A stretch of DNA of 64,000 bases from Phycisphaeraceae bacterium (GCA_028277745.1 JANQFR010000015.1:1-64000); one strand, 5' to 3'. Positions 46,776-55,910 are shown, numbered from the stretch's first letter. Translations and numbers: made by a program. Notes: generated by a model not told the origin, from the letters alone.

Positions 46776-48221
46776 CTATCTGCTCGGCAAGAGGCTGAGA
46801 GGCGTACGGCCTTGAGCGATTAGCAAGCGCCCGTCACTGAAACCTTCAGGCCGATCGGCAAGCTGCTCGACAAGCCGTTGACGCCAAAAAGAAAGTTCAT
46901 CCGCATGCACGGCGTCGTTGCTGAGGTCGTTACTTTCCGTCGGATCAGATTGGATGTCAAAGAACAGCTCGCGCCCGTTGTCGGGACGCCAGACGTATTT
47001 ACGCTGGCCGTCGGTGATGTAGTGCATGCAGAGATCCGGCTCGTAGACCGCGCCGCCGTTGTCGTGGGCGCATTCACCGTGCAGATACTGCCGCCACTCG
47101 GTCAATTTGCCACAAAGCAATGGCAACAGGCTTTGGCCATCGACTGTGTCGGGGATGGCGCAGGCCGCGGCGTCGAGCAGCGTCGGCATCACGTCCATGA
47201 GTTCCACCGGCTCGTCGCGCACCTGGCCGCGCTCAATCCCCATCGTGTCGGGGAATGTCATCAGGAACGGGATGCGGGCCGAACCCTCGCAGGCCTGGCC
47301 CTTCTGGAAATACTGGTGGTCGCCGAGCATCTCGCCGTGGTCGGACACAAAAACGACGATGAGGTTGTCCAGTTCTTTCACACGGTCAAGAACGCGACCG
47401 ATCTGGTCGTCGAGATGTTCGATGCAGCCGAAATACCCAGCACGGATCCGCTTCATCCGCTCGGCAGAAATCGCCAAGCGCTTGGATCGTGGCGGCAGAT
47501 CGAGGATCGGCTTGTCGCTGATGCGGGCCCAGTCGCCGATGGTCGGCTCGCCCAGGTCCTGTTGCATGTAGTGATCGAAGTAAGGTGCTGGCGGGGTGCA
47601 GGGTGTGTGTGGGTGAAAGTAGCTGACCTTGAGGAAAAACGGCTTGGATCGGTCACGGCCATCCAGAAACGCCAACGCCCGGTCGGTGGCCCAGTTGGTG
47701 AAGTGCAGGTCGTCATCGAGGTGCCACGGCGCGGCCAGCCAGGAGTTCATCGGGGCCTCGGGGTTCTTCTCCGGCCGGCTCACCCCGGGACACTGCTGGT
47801 CGAGGAACTCGAGGTAGTCGCCACCGCCGCTACGGTAAGGCCCGTCTGACCAGTCGGTGCTGCCAAAGCCGTACGGCTCGCGTAGAGGGAACAGGTGCAG
47901 CTTGCCGACGAGGTGGGTCTGGTAGCCCGCGTCGCGGAGGACGCCCGGGAGCGTGGGGTAATCGAGTGAGATGTCATTGACATTGCCGACCAGGCCGTGG
48001 TGCGCGGCGGTCATGCCCGTCATGAGCGTGCGTCGCGCGGGCATGCACAGCGGGCACGCGGAATACGCGCGGCGGAAGCGCGTTCCCGACGCGGCCAGGG
48101 CGTCGAGGCGCGGCGTCTGCAACACGGGGTGCCCATCCACGCCCAGGCAATCGCCCCGCTGCTGGTCGGTCATGATGAGCAGAATGTTCGGAGGATGGAG
48201 CATCAGGCATACGCCTTTCAT
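46776..48221 (-). CDS. Type I sulfatase, cytoplasmic
   Basis: A 481-residue sulfatase with PNILLIMTDQQRGDCLG, formylglycine motif CMPAR in SACPLCMPARRTLMTG, and second metal site LIVVFVSDHGEMLGDHQ. The ATG at 48221 overlaps the upstream stop (ATGA); an alternative ATG at 48203 would remove six residues. No signal peptide. The motif order is that of iduronate-2-sulfatase and choline-sulfatase relatives, but position specificity cannot be read. It is the first sulfatase after the propeller genes in the operon. Confidence 0.93.
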   Translation of the reverse strand: MKGVCLMLHPPNILLIMTDQQRGDCLGVDGHPVLQTPRLDALAASGTRFRRAYSACPLCMPARRTLMTGMTAAHHGLVGNVNDISLDYPTLPGVLRDAGYQTHLVGKLHLFPLREPYGFGSTDWSDGPYRSGGGDYLEFLDQQCPGVSRPEKNPEAPMNSWLAAPWHLDDDLHFTNWATDRALAFLDGRDRSKPFFLKVSYFHPHTPCTPPAPYFDHYMQQDLGEPTIGDWARISDKPILDLPPRSKRLAISAERMKRIRAGYFGCIEHLDDQIGRVLDRVKELDNLIVVFVSDHGEMLGDHQYFQKGQACEGSARIPFLMTFPDTMGIERGQVRDEPVELMDVMPTLLDAAACAIPDTVDGQSLLPLLCGKLTEWRQYLHGECAHDNGGAVYEPDLCMHYITDGQRKYVWRPDNGRELFFDIQSDPTESNDLSNDAVHADELSFWRQRLVEQLADRPEGFSDGRLLIAQGRTPLSLLPSR

Positions 48222-49267
48222 TTAGCCGACACATCGGTTGATTGCATCCGGACCGGCGTGATGGCTACACCCGCTTCCGCAGCGTCTAATCGATATGACG
48301 TACACAGTGCGATGGGGCTTTGCTTGTCGTCCAACACGATCTGAGGCCGTTCGCGGCGCGCCACCGTCAGCGTCTGATCTTCGAGCACCAATGTGCGATC
48401 GAATACCGGTTGGGATGACACCAACTCATACACGACACCATCCGCGGAGCGGTAATGCGCTCCGGCCCGCTCGATGCCAGTGGCTCTAGCTTTCCAGTCG
48501 GTCACGATGACGTGGTAGTGTTCACCGTCCCACCAGAGCGTAGGGTCTTCGAGTTCATAATTCGACGGCAGACGATTCGTCATCGGATCGCCAACGACTT
48601 CATAGTCACGATCGAATCGGGGAGCACGCAACGCTTCCATCCAATTTGTGAAAGGACGGACATCCGGAACCAACGGCGACCGCTTTTTCCCGACACAGTA
48701 GGCGCTGCCGTTGCCGTGGACCCAGAGTGCGGGATTGTTCGTGGGAATACTCGGGCGATCGCTCCGCGACCAGGGCCCTTCGATCACGTCGGCCCAGGCA
48801 AATCCGGTGGCCCAATGGGTTTTATCGGTGACACCCAGATAATAAAGCAGATACATCCCATTGATGAGGGTAATTTTCGGATTGTGGTTCCCGATACAAT
48901 CCCACTGGCCAGTGCGCGGCTCGATCACGATATCCGCGAACGTATAAGGGCCGAACAGGTTGTCCGAGATCGCGCGGATCACGTGGCTCTTCTTCCAGCC
49001 CTCGAAGCCGCAGTTATGGGTATCATCGCTCGGCCAGCGCGAAGCGAACAGGTGGTACCTGCCGTCCACCTCGATCACCGAGGGGTCCCAGATATGGAAG
49101 CCGGGCATTTCGAACATGGCAGTTCGAGGTGTGGGTAAGCAACTGATGGACATGCCGCAGGGTCTTGCGCGGCTGCTTCCGTGACACCCTGCCAAGAGCG
49201 TCTTCGTGTTCATCATCCCGAACCAGGAAGCACCAAGGTATGTCGCGATCATAGGGGAAGGCCTCAC
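48218..49267 (-). CDS. Five-bladed beta-propeller glycosidase-like protein (GH43/GH117 type)
   Basis: A 349-residue protein with the first-blade signature of GH43/GH32/GH117 propellers: FHIWDPSVIEVDGRYHLFAS (Asp general base candidate), further blades NHNPKITLINGMYLLYYLG and ELEDPTLWWDGEHYHVIV (Glu-Asp pair candidate). The GTG at 49267 overlaps the upstream stop (GTGA). The first 45 residues look atypical and an ATG at 49156 might be the true start. No signal peptide. The stop overlaps the sulfatase start. It probably trims the non-reducing end of an oligosaccharide; GH117 alpha-neoagarobiose hydrolase is one candidate comparison. Confidence 0.78.
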   Translation of the reverse strand: MRPSPMIATYLGASWFGMMNTKTLLAGCHGSSRARPCGMSISCLPTPRTAMFEMPGFHIWDPSVIEVDGRYHLFASRWPSDDTHNCGFEGWKKSHVIRAISDNLFGPYTFADIVIEPRTGQWDCIGNHNPKITLINGMYLLYYLGVTDKTHWATGFAWADVIEGPWSRSDRPSIPTNNPALWVHGNGSAYCVGKKRSPLVPDVRPFTNWMEALRAPRFDRDYEVVGDPMTNRLPSNYELEDPTLWWDGEHYHVIVTDWKARATGIERAGAHYRSADGVVYELVSSQPVFDRTLVLEDQTLTVARRERPQIVLDDKQSPIALCTSYRLDAAEAGVAITPVRMQSTDVSAK

Positions 49268-50367
49268 GGCTTCAACGTACCGATCCGGCCGAACAACCGT
49301 TCCTGGCCGTAGGCGCCCGTGTTGTAATAGATCGCGATCTGTTTGCCATCCGGGCTGATGAGTGCGTGGTGCCGCCAGAGGTTGTGGCCCTCGCCCTCGG
49401 CCAACGCTTCGGGCTCGAGGCGATCCACGCTCATGATTGGCGCTGGTTCGAGCGACCAGCCAGTAACGGGCCAGGCCTCGGGCGTGTAGGCCCAGCCGCT
49501 GGCGGCAGGGGCGGGCTCACGCACGTTAGGTGATTCCTCGATTGGTGGTGGTGGGGTTGTGCCGCCGCCGGTGATTGCCCACCAACCGCCGTCAGCCGCG
49601 GGCAACAGATGCAGCCCGCCGACCCAGCCAAACGAACGATGCCCGGGCTGCGCGATCGGTCGCACGGTCGGACCCAGTTTCGTCGCCACCATGTCACCGG
49701 GCCTCATCACGGCGGCACAACTGTTTGAGCCGTAGGGTGAGTGTGGCTGTTCGGGCTGAGGCGTTGCGGGGTAGGCCATGTAAAACAGCAGCACCTCGCC
49801 ACGGTCGGCGAACCAGAACGCGGTAGGCGTGTCAGTGTGGTACGCGTCGATGTCACCGCCATGTCCCCGCCGAATGACCGGCTCTTCCTGGATCGTCCAA
49901 GGACCGGCCAGCGTTTCAGACCGTGCAACATGAATGACCTTTTGCTTGCCTTGAAACGTCGAACTAACCAGCCAGTACTGCCCTTCGATCTTCGCCGCAT
50001 GGTTTGGGTGAAAGGCGTCCATGAGGATCCAGGGCTTGTGGGTGCCCCAATCGGTGTTGAACGCTTCAGGGTTAGTGTAGGTCACCGGGCCGAGCTTTTC
50101 CCAGCCGGCGGGCAAAGCATTGCCTGCGGTCGTCGCCAGCGCTTCGGCGACGCAGTTGTCTTCATCGTCACCCACGTGGCGCTGCGCGAAATAGAACATG
50201 CGGTAGTGATCCAACTCATCGTCCCAGACGATGCAGGGATCACCCAGCACGTGGCTGTCGAAGCTGCCCTCTCCGCCACGCTCGAGGATTAGGCCCAGGC
50301 GGCGCATGGTGGTGGGCGGAGAGGTGATGGCGCGGGGGTCGGACGTTGTGGTTGTGGTCATTGTCAT
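49264..50367 (-). CDS. Beta-propeller glycosidase-like protein (GH43/GH32 superfamily)
   Basis: A 367-residue protein with no signal peptide and propeller-type repeats: HVLGDPCIVWDDELDHYRMF (Asp candidate), HAAKIEGQYWLVSSTF, TPTAFWFADRGEVLLFYMA and GEGHNLWRHHALISPDGKQI. The ATG at 50367 overlaps the GH4 stop (ATGA), whereas the 73 codons upstream in the open frame belong to GH4 coding DNA. It is a distant neighbour of the propeller gene that follows it. It is probably a cytoplasmic exo-glycosidase or phosphorylase-like enzyme (GH130-like proteins share this fold). The reaction is not determined. Confidence 0.75.
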   Translation of the reverse strand: MTMTTTTTSDPRAITSPPTTMRRLGLILERGGEGSFDSHVLGDPCIVWDDELDHYRMFYFAQRHVGDDEDNCVAEALATTAGNALPAGWEKLGPVTYTNPEAFNTDWGTHKPWILMDAFHPNHAAKIEGQYWLVSSTFQGKQKVIHVARSETLAGPWTIQEEPVIRRGHGGDIDAYHTDTPTAFWFADRGEVLLFYMAYPATPQPEQPHSPYGSNSCAAVMRPGDMVATKLGPTVRPIAQPGHRSFGWVGGLHLLPAADGGWWAITGGGTTPPPPIEESPNVREPAPAASGWAYTPEAWPVTGWSLEPAPIMSVDRLEPEALAEGEGHNLWRHHALISPDGKQIAIYYNTGAYGQERLFGRIGTLKP

Positions 50368-51755
50368 ACAAGGGCCTTGGCCGACTGGTCGGTCGGCAGT
50401 GTGTGGTTGGTTTCGTAAAGCTTGCTGCCGAACAGATCGCGCATGGCTTGGTTCTGTGGGTGCATAAGCCATTCGTTGATCATCGCCTCGGCCCGGGCCA
50501 GCGACGGGACGTGGTTCCAGTTCAGCAGGCGATGCAGGATGAAGTCCTTGTCGCGCTGACGGATCGCGTTGACGATCATCTCGCACGCCTGCCAGCGGGG
50601 TGCGAGAATGCCAGTCATCACCTTCGCGGGCAAGTCCGGTACTGCGATCGGATGGACACCGTCGGCGTCGACCATCGCGGGCACCTCAACCACCAGATCT
50701 TCGGGCAGGTCGCGGACGACCCGGCCGCGGTTGGGCACGTTGACCTGGAACTTGCCTGGCCGATCGTGCACCATGGCGTCGATGATCGGCACGATCTGTT
50801 CGTTGCTCATTCTCGGCTTGAAGGTTTCGAGTACCGGGGTGCTCTCGTCTGACGCGGCCTGAGCGATCTGATCAATCCGATCCTGGTTGCGGATCAAATA
50901 CTTCCTCCAGCCCAGTTCCGAGTCGAACCCGCCGTCGGCGGTGTACCAGAACTGCTTGGTCCGCAACGAGTCGTTGTACCACCAGCCCGCGAAACGCGGC
51001 GTGTCGCCGATGCCCATCAGGCCAAAGAGTTTGTACTGATGCACCGCCGCACGCGACAGGTGCAGGTCTTTGTAGTCGCGGTCGTGGTTCTCGACCCACC
51101 AAGCCTCGGCCTCTTCTTCGATCCATCGATCCAGCAGCGGGTAGGCGTCTTGGCCCTTGTAGCGGAAGTCGGTCATCCACACGCAGTGGTTTACCCCGTG
51201 TGTTTCGGCGTGGACGTGCTCAAGGTTCAGGCCGAGGGTCTTGGCGATCTTGCGGTAGCCCAGATGCCCGTGGCACAGACCGATGCACTTCATCGAGCTC
51301 TCGCGATGGATCAACGTGCAGCCCTCGAACACCGGGTTGGCCGACTGGATCAACCAGGCGTTCGGGCAGTGTTTTTCCATCTCATGGGCAACCTGGAGGA
51401 AGAACGCAGCCTGCCCGTAGTTGTGCAGCGACACGCCGCGGTACGTGCCGTGGCGCTGCGCGATCTGTGTTTGCTGATTGGTCCAGTCATGGCCGCCAAC
51501 CTGGGCGGTGTTGACCACGAAGTCCGCGCCGTCGAGCGCCTTGGTTCGGTCGGTAGCAGTGACGATCCGAAGATTGGCGTCCAGTTCATCAGAGATTCGC
51601 TCCGCGAGCCGTCCGATCATTTGCAGCCGGTCCGCATCCAGGTCTATCAGTACCACTTGGCTGCCGTGAAGCCCTTTGGTCAAGGCCAGATCGCGCACCA
51701 GATTGCCGGAAAACACCGCGCTGCCCGCGCCAATGACGATAATCTTTGTACTCAT
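50364..51755 (-). CDS. GH4-family NAD-dependent glycosidase (alpha-galactosidase type)
   Basis: A 463-residue cytoplasmic GH4 enzyme, which works by transient NAD+ oxidation and a Mn2+ ion. Features are the Rossmann start IIVIGAGSAVFSGNLVRDL, NTAQVGGHD, SANPVFEGCT, the metal Cys in IGLCHGHLGYR and the metal His in ETHGVNHCVWM. The MelA-like alpha-galactosidase/alpha-glucosidase/galacturonidase branch fits better than the 6-phospho branch. ATG at 51755 places the nucleotide-binding strand near the N-terminus; ATG at 51770 is possible. It is the first enzyme gene after the PEP-CTERM gene of locus D and is coupled to the propeller gene. Confidence 0.92.
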   Translation of the reverse strand: MSTKIIVIGAGSAVFSGNLVRDLALTKGLHGSQVVLIDLDADRLQMIGRLAERISDELDANLRIVTATDRTKALDGADFVVNTAQVGGHDWTNQQTQIAQRHGTYRGVSLHNYGQAAFFLQVAHEMEKHCPNAWLIQSANPVFEGCTLIHRESSMKCIGLCHGHLGYRKIAKTLGLNLEHVHAETHGVNHCVWMTDFRYKGQDAYPLLDRWIEEEAEAWWVENHDRDYKDLHLSRAAVHQYKLFGLMGIGDTPRFAGWWYNDSLRTKQFWYTADGGFDSELGWRKYLIRNQDRIDQIAQAASDESTPVLETFKPRMSNEQIVPIIDAMVHDRPGKFQVNVPNRGRVVRDLPEDLVVEVPAMVDADGVHPIAVPDLPAKVMTGILAPRWQACEMIVNAIRQRDKDFILHRLLNWNHVPSLARAEAMINEWLMHPQNQAMRDLFGSKLYETNHTLPTDQSAKALV

Positions 51756-51843
51756 ATAAACATATCGCAATTGTTAACGTTTCATACCGCTGATTGTCGT
51801 ATTGCGCCGAACCGTCGGCGGGTGATCACCCCTGGAAGAAAAG

Positions 51844-51872
51844 CCGCAGCACTCGAATGGCGAGCGCCGCGG
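51844..51872 (-). terminator. Intrinsic terminator-like hairpin after PEP-CTERM gene
   Basis: The minus-strand transcript folds into a 12-bp stem (two G-U pairs) with a 5-nt loop and then reads CUUUUCUUCC. The G-U pairs exist only in the minus-strand RNA, which supports a role in that direction. It begins 32 nt after the PEP-CTERM stop and precedes the GH4/sulfatase operon, so it may act as a leaky terminator or attenuator. Confidence 0.7.
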
Positions 51873-51903
51873 CAGAGGGTTTGGCTGCAACGGCCGGTGT
51901 TTA

Positions 51904-52674
51904 TTACCAGTCTCGGCACCGCCGCGACAGCATGCACAGTCCGCCAAGCCCCAATAAGGCCAGCGATGCCGGCTCGGGGATCACGGTCTCGATCACTAGT
52001 GTGGGCAGGTCTTCCGGTGCAACAACCGTGGAATTGACCGCATAATTCACACGGTTGACGTTGGAATTGACCGCAATGTCCAGGTCCGACGAGGCATTGA
52101 GTCGGAAAAAGACCTCGACCTGATTCGGGGTGTTGTCTGTGTAAAGGCTTTGGATGAAAGCGGTCACGTCGTCACTTAGTACTGTGCCGCCAGCCGCGCC
52201 GGAGTTGGTGATGGCCGCCTCGAGCAGCACCTGCGAGGCGTCCGGGGTCGAAGAGGCGTAGAACAGGCCGGCGCCGGAGCCATCGGGGTTCGTCGTGTTC
52301 AGACCGTACAGGTCGATATTGGTCGGACCCGTCGCCCCTCCCCCTATCGAGGTGGAAGCGACCTCGACGGTAAAGGTCGCATTACTGATGACCTCGCCAG
52401 CCGGCAGCACCGGCAGTAGGAAGCCGATGACTACATTGCCTTGGACGCGGGAACCATTGCTGCCCCCGATGCCGGAGAGGTTGCCGCCGGGCGCCGCAGG
52501 GGTGCCGACAAAATAACCCAAGGGGAATCCAACCTCATTCTGGCTCTGGCCTCGGATCTGATCGGCTGAATTGAAAGCGCCGTCGAGTATCGCCGCGTTG
52601 GCGGAGACGCCAGACACGATCGCCAGGCCGAGCGCCGTAAACAAGCCCACTACAAGTCGAGTGATACTAGACAT
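51904..52674 (-). CDS. PEP-CTERM-anchored secreted protein
   Basis: A 256-residue exported protein with signal peptide (RLVVGLFTALGLAIVSG to ANAA), a body with a beta-rich pattern (ATFTVEVASTSIGGG, DLYGLNTTNPDGSG, QVEVFFRLNASSDLDI) resembling surface proteins with a DNRLRE/jelly-roll-like fold, and the tail [15 protein letters not shown] with SRRCRDW. The end has three extra residues after the basic cluster, including Trp. It is the first gene of the locus D operon and divergent from a XylR-type regulator. A strong hairpin follows its stop. No catalytic motif is seen. Confidence 0.92.
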   Translation of the reverse strand: MSSITRLVVGLFTALGLAIVSGVSANAAILDGAFNSADQIRGQSQNEVGFPLGYFVGTPAAPGGNLSGIGGSNGSRVQGNVVIGFLLPVLPAGEVISNATFTVEVASTSIGGGATGPTNIDLYGLNTTNPDGSGAGLFYASSTPDASQVLLEAAITNSGAAGGTVLSDDVTAFIQSLYTDNTPNQVEVFFRLNASSDLDIAVNSNVNRVNYAVNSTVVAPEDLPTLVIETVIPEPASLALLGLGGLCMLSRRCRDW

Positions 52675-52881
52675 GATCTACTTCCTTCTGAAGCTGATTT
52701 AGATTGCAGAAACGATTCGAGCCCATTGCTGACACCTGATGAGTGAGACTATCACAGAAAAGCCACGTAGCAACTGCAAAATATTGAAAAATGAAGTACG
52801 AAGTGTTGCAGAATCACACGAAAAATTGCCTTAAAAAGCCATTAATGCCAAAATAGCCAACGAGTCAATCTGCAAAGATAC

Positions 52882-52899
52882 GTATATTTAATGTATATT
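52882..52899. promoter_or_regulatory. Direct repeat near XylR-type regulator start
   Basis: GTATATT occurs at 52882-52888 and again at 52893-52899, an 11-nt period close to one helical turn. AraC-family regulators often bind direct half-sites in phase. It lies in the divergent region between the PEP-CTERM gene and the regulator, which supports the later regulator start at 52933. Confidence 0.4.
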
Positions 52900-52932
52900 C
52901 GTTGCAGGCAGGATGGCCGTATCGGGCTCCTC

Positions 52933-54105
52933 ATGAAAGATATCTCTATTGTGAAGGTGGTCGTAGACATTGGCGCCGGCTGGGGACGCGAAGCCCTGCG
53001 CGGAATTGCGGGCTATGCCCACCGACACGGCCCATGGAAAATCGAGCCGGTCGCCCCATGGATCAACCCCACAAGACTGGCTCGGGCTTGCCAGAATTGC
53101 AGCGGCGTTCTCGCGGTGGTCACGCACCCAGCCATTACCGACACGCTGATTCAGACCGGTCTGCCAGTGGTCAGCATGAACCACCCCGACGATCGGCTGC
53201 CCAGCGTATACCAATCGGATGCCGCGATCGGCCGGTGCATCGTGGGTTATTTTGCCGACCGCGGGTTCTCCAATCTGGCCTATTGCAGTTGGTCGGGCGG
53301 CACCAAACGCGCCGATCGCGAGCGAGGCTTCCTTGGTGCAGTTGAAGAACGAAAGCTCAACGGGCTAATCTTCCGAAAGCGATCCCAAGGCCGGTTACCC
53401 AGAGGCTCCTCTCAACAACTTATGAAAGATCTGGCGGGCTGGGTCGAGGCCCTTCCTAAGCCGGTGGGCATCATGGTCGAGAACGATCGCGTTGGATTCG
53501 ACCTGCTGAGCGTGTGTTACCAAGCGAGAATCGGGGTGCCCGGGCAAGTGGCCGTAGTCGGTGTCGACAACGATGACGTATGGTGCGACATGGCTTGGCC
53601 ACCACTCAGCAGTTTAGCGGTGCCCAGCCGGGAGATTGGACACCGTGCGGCAGAGATGCTGGATCAGCTCATGCGTAGCGAAGTGTTGGAAGAGAATCAC
53701 GTAACGGTCCCGCCGTTGCATATTGTGACCCGCCAATCCTCTGATTATTACGCTGTTGAAGACCAGCTTGTAGCCCAGGCTCTTGTGTTCATACGCGATC
53801 ACGTCGGAGATCGAGTCACGGCCGATGATGTCGCGGAATACTGCGCTGTGTCCCGTCGAACGCTCGAGTACCGTTTCCGTGACGCCACACAACATTCACC
53901 CTGGCAGCACATCCTCGATGCCCAGATCGATTTAGCCCAGAAACTGCTAACCGAAACCGATCTCTCCATTCCCGACATAGCCAAGGCTTCCGGCTTCGGC
54001 AGCTCCAGATCACTACTCTCAACCTTCCGCAAAAAAGTGGGGCAAACGCCTAACGGTTATCGCGGGCAATGCCGCCAATCAGTCCCTGCCCAGAAACTGG
54101 GATGA
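52933..54105 (+). CDS. XylR-type AraC-family regulator with sugar-binding-like domain
   Basis: A 390-residue regulator. The sensor half contains VVVDIGAGWGREALRGIAGY, PVVSMNHPDDRLPSVYQSD, NLAYCSWSGGTKRADRERG and VAVVGVDNDDVWCDMAWPPL. The AraC DNA-binding half contains CAVSRRTLEYRFRDATQHS and IPDIAKASGFGSSRSLLSTF. ATG at 52933 is preferred to 52891, whose first codons overlap a repeat in the promoter region. It is divergent from the PEP-CTERM/GH4/sulfatase operon and is the obvious candidate to control it. It converges on the sulfatase of locus E with 251 nt between them, where I see no gene. Confidence 0.92.
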   Translation: MKDISIVKVVVDIGAGWGREALRGIAGYAHRHGPWKIEPVAPWINPTRLARACQNCSGVLAVVTHPAITDTLIQTGLPVVSMNHPDDRLPSVYQSDAAIGRCIVGYFADRGFSNLAYCSWSGGTKRADRERGFLGAVEERKLNGLIFRKRSQGRLPRGSSQQLMKDLAGWVEALPKPVGIMVENDRVGFDLLSVCYQARIGVPGQVAVVGVDNDDVWCDMAWPPLSSLAVPSREIGHRAAEMLDQLMRSEVLEENHVTVPPLHIVTRQSSDYYAVEDQLVAQALVFIRDHVGDRVTADDVAEYCAVSRRTLEYRFRDATQHSPWQHILDAQIDLAQKLLTETDLSIPDIAKASGFGSSRSLLSTFRKKVGQTPNGYRGQCRQSVPAQKLG

Positions 54106-54356
54106 ATATGTGGCGGATTCAATTCCGAGGCGTAATATCGGGCAAGGCGTTGGGCTACTACCCACCGCCTCCGGAAACATGATTCATTGAAGGCCTAGTC
54201 TCCGCCTCGCTCCGATTGGCTCTTCACCCCAAGGAAAGCATCACAAGATTAACTTAAACTTCGGCAGCAGCCTTGGAGGGATAGACCAGCTGGTAAGATT
54301 CTGAAGATTCATGTCGAGGGCTAAGGTGAGTTTCTTCTTGAATACATATTCCTGAT

Positions 54357-55910
54357 TCACAGAGATCGCGGGGGCAAGACATTGCCAACCTTGCGATGAA
54401 CGTCTAGTGCAGAATAATTTGCCTTATGCATTGGCGTTTTTTCATTGAACTGAGATGACGCAGGGCCATGCGCCGCCAAAGCGACGGTCAGGTAAGGGTT
54501 CATGATCAGCTCATCACCCTGCTGGGCGGCAAAGCGCCATATCCGTTGCATCATGTCCTTCACGACCGGTGCATACGTCGAGGCAGTGGCTAGATTGACC
54601 ATTTCGTGCGGGTCGCGCTGCAAGTCATAAAGCTCATCGAAGTCAAACCCGTTGTAGACAAACTTATAGCGATCATCGAAACACGCGCGCTGGGTGTAGT
54701 ACAACTCGACGCCGTTCATCTGAGTGAAATGGGTATTACGCCAGTCGGTAGGGATCGAGTTAGCGAACAACGGACGCAGGGATCGGCCCGTGAAGCGATC
54801 GTCCGCATGTTTAACACCTGCCAGGTCGAGTACGCTCGGCGCAAAATCGGCGAGGCTGATCAACCGATTACAAACCACGCCGGGCGCTGCAATATAGCCT
54901 GGAGCCCGGACAATACAGGGAATGTGATAACCTTCACGGAAGGCAGGAACGCCTTTGCAGAACAGGCCGTGCGCCCCCATGTAGTCGCCGTGGTCAGAAA
55001 GGAAAACAAACACCGTGTTGTCGAACAGGCTGCGTGCCTCGAGGGCGGCGATAACATCCCCCAGCAATTCGTCCTGCATGGTGCAATAAGCCCAGTAATG
55101 CGCGGTAGCTTCACGTACTTCATCGGGGCTGAGCTGCCCCCAGACCTGCTCGCGTTGTCGTCGATAAATGTTGGGTTTGTCATGGAGCGTGTCGGTGTAG
55201 CTCACTGGGAGCGGGACGTCTTCCAGCGGATACAGGTCGAGTAGCCGCTGCGGCACGCGATACGGATCATGCGGCCCAGTCATGCCGGCAAATAAGCAGA
55301 ACGGCTGGCGATCATTCAGCGTGCGGATCGCTTCACAAGCTGCGGCGGTGAACTCGTAATCATTGGTCTGCTCGTAGCCACGAAGGCCTTGGGATTCATA
55401 GGTGCCGTATAGCCGAGCGTCTCCCCAGCCGGGCCGCAACAACCCGCCACGGGGGCGATTGTGCGTATCAGTTTCGGGTAGCCCACTCCGCCATTGTTCG
55501 ATCGTACGGTGATGGGAGTCGCCTTTGACCGCATCGACCATCAGTTCTTCCCAACCACGGTCACTGGGATTTTCTTCCCCGCTGACATGCCACTTGCCAG
55601 TATGGAAACAGCGGTATCCTACATCAATTAAGTCTTCGCAGAATAAGCGGACGCCGGGATTTAAAGCACAGTTAATCGCGGTAGGCGTAAGCACATTGTT
55701 GTAGATGCCGTGACGCGAGGGGTACAACCCGCTCTGGAATGTCGCCCGCGACGGGCAGCAGTGAGGTGATGGAGTAAACGCTCGTGAAAAACGTACACCT
55801 TCGCGTGCCAGCCGTATGGCGTTAGGAGTGATACAAGGGTGCGCGGGGTCCACCGTGTCGCCTTGCTGCTGATCGGTCATAAAGAACACAAAGTTGGGTC
55901 GATCAGGCAT
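54357..55910 (-). CDS. Type I sulfatase, cytoplasmic
   Basis: A 517-residue sulfatase: PNFVFFMTDQQQGDTV at the N-terminus, formylglycine motif CPSR preceded by Cys (CCPSR; the modified residue is Cys51 in SPHCCPSRATFQSG) and second metal site TVFVFLSDHGDYMGAHG. ATG at 55910 gives the usual family start with no signal peptide; the 24 codons upstream look non-coding. It is the last gene of the minus-strand locus E group, after the Asp-box protein. The charged tail (NEKTPMHKANYSALDVHRK) is longer than usual. Confidence 0.92.
   Translation of the reverse strand: MPDRPNFVFFMTDQQQGDTVDPAHPCITPNAIRLAREGVRFSRAFTPSPHCCPSRATFQSGLYPSRHGIYNNVLTPTAINCALNPGVRLFCEDLIDVGYRCFHTGKWHVSGEENPSDRGWEELMVDAVKGDSHHRTIEQWRSGLPETDTHNRPRGGLLRPGWGDARLYGTYESQGLRGYEQTNDYEFTAAACEAIRTLNDRQPFCLFAGMTGPHDPYRVPQRLLDLYPLEDVPLPVSYTDTLHDKPNIYRRQREQVWGQLSPDEVREATAHYWAYCTMQDELLGDVIAALEARSLFDNTVFVFLSDHGDYMGAHGLFCKGVPAFREGYHIPCIVRAPGYIAAPGVVCNRLISLADFAPSVLDLAGVKHADDRFTGRSLRPLFANSIPTDWRNTHFTQMNGVELYYTQRACFDDRYKFVYNGFDFDELYDLQRDPHEMVNLATASTYAPVVKDMMQRIWRFAAQQGDELIMNPYLTVALAAHGPASSQFNEKTPMHKANYSALDVHRKVGNVLPPRSL

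Noticed and set aside
46878..47849. 323-codon plus-strand frame opposite a sulfatase
   Set aside because: It mirrors the sulfatase coding strand and lacks any motif; the sulfatase has full catalytic signatures.
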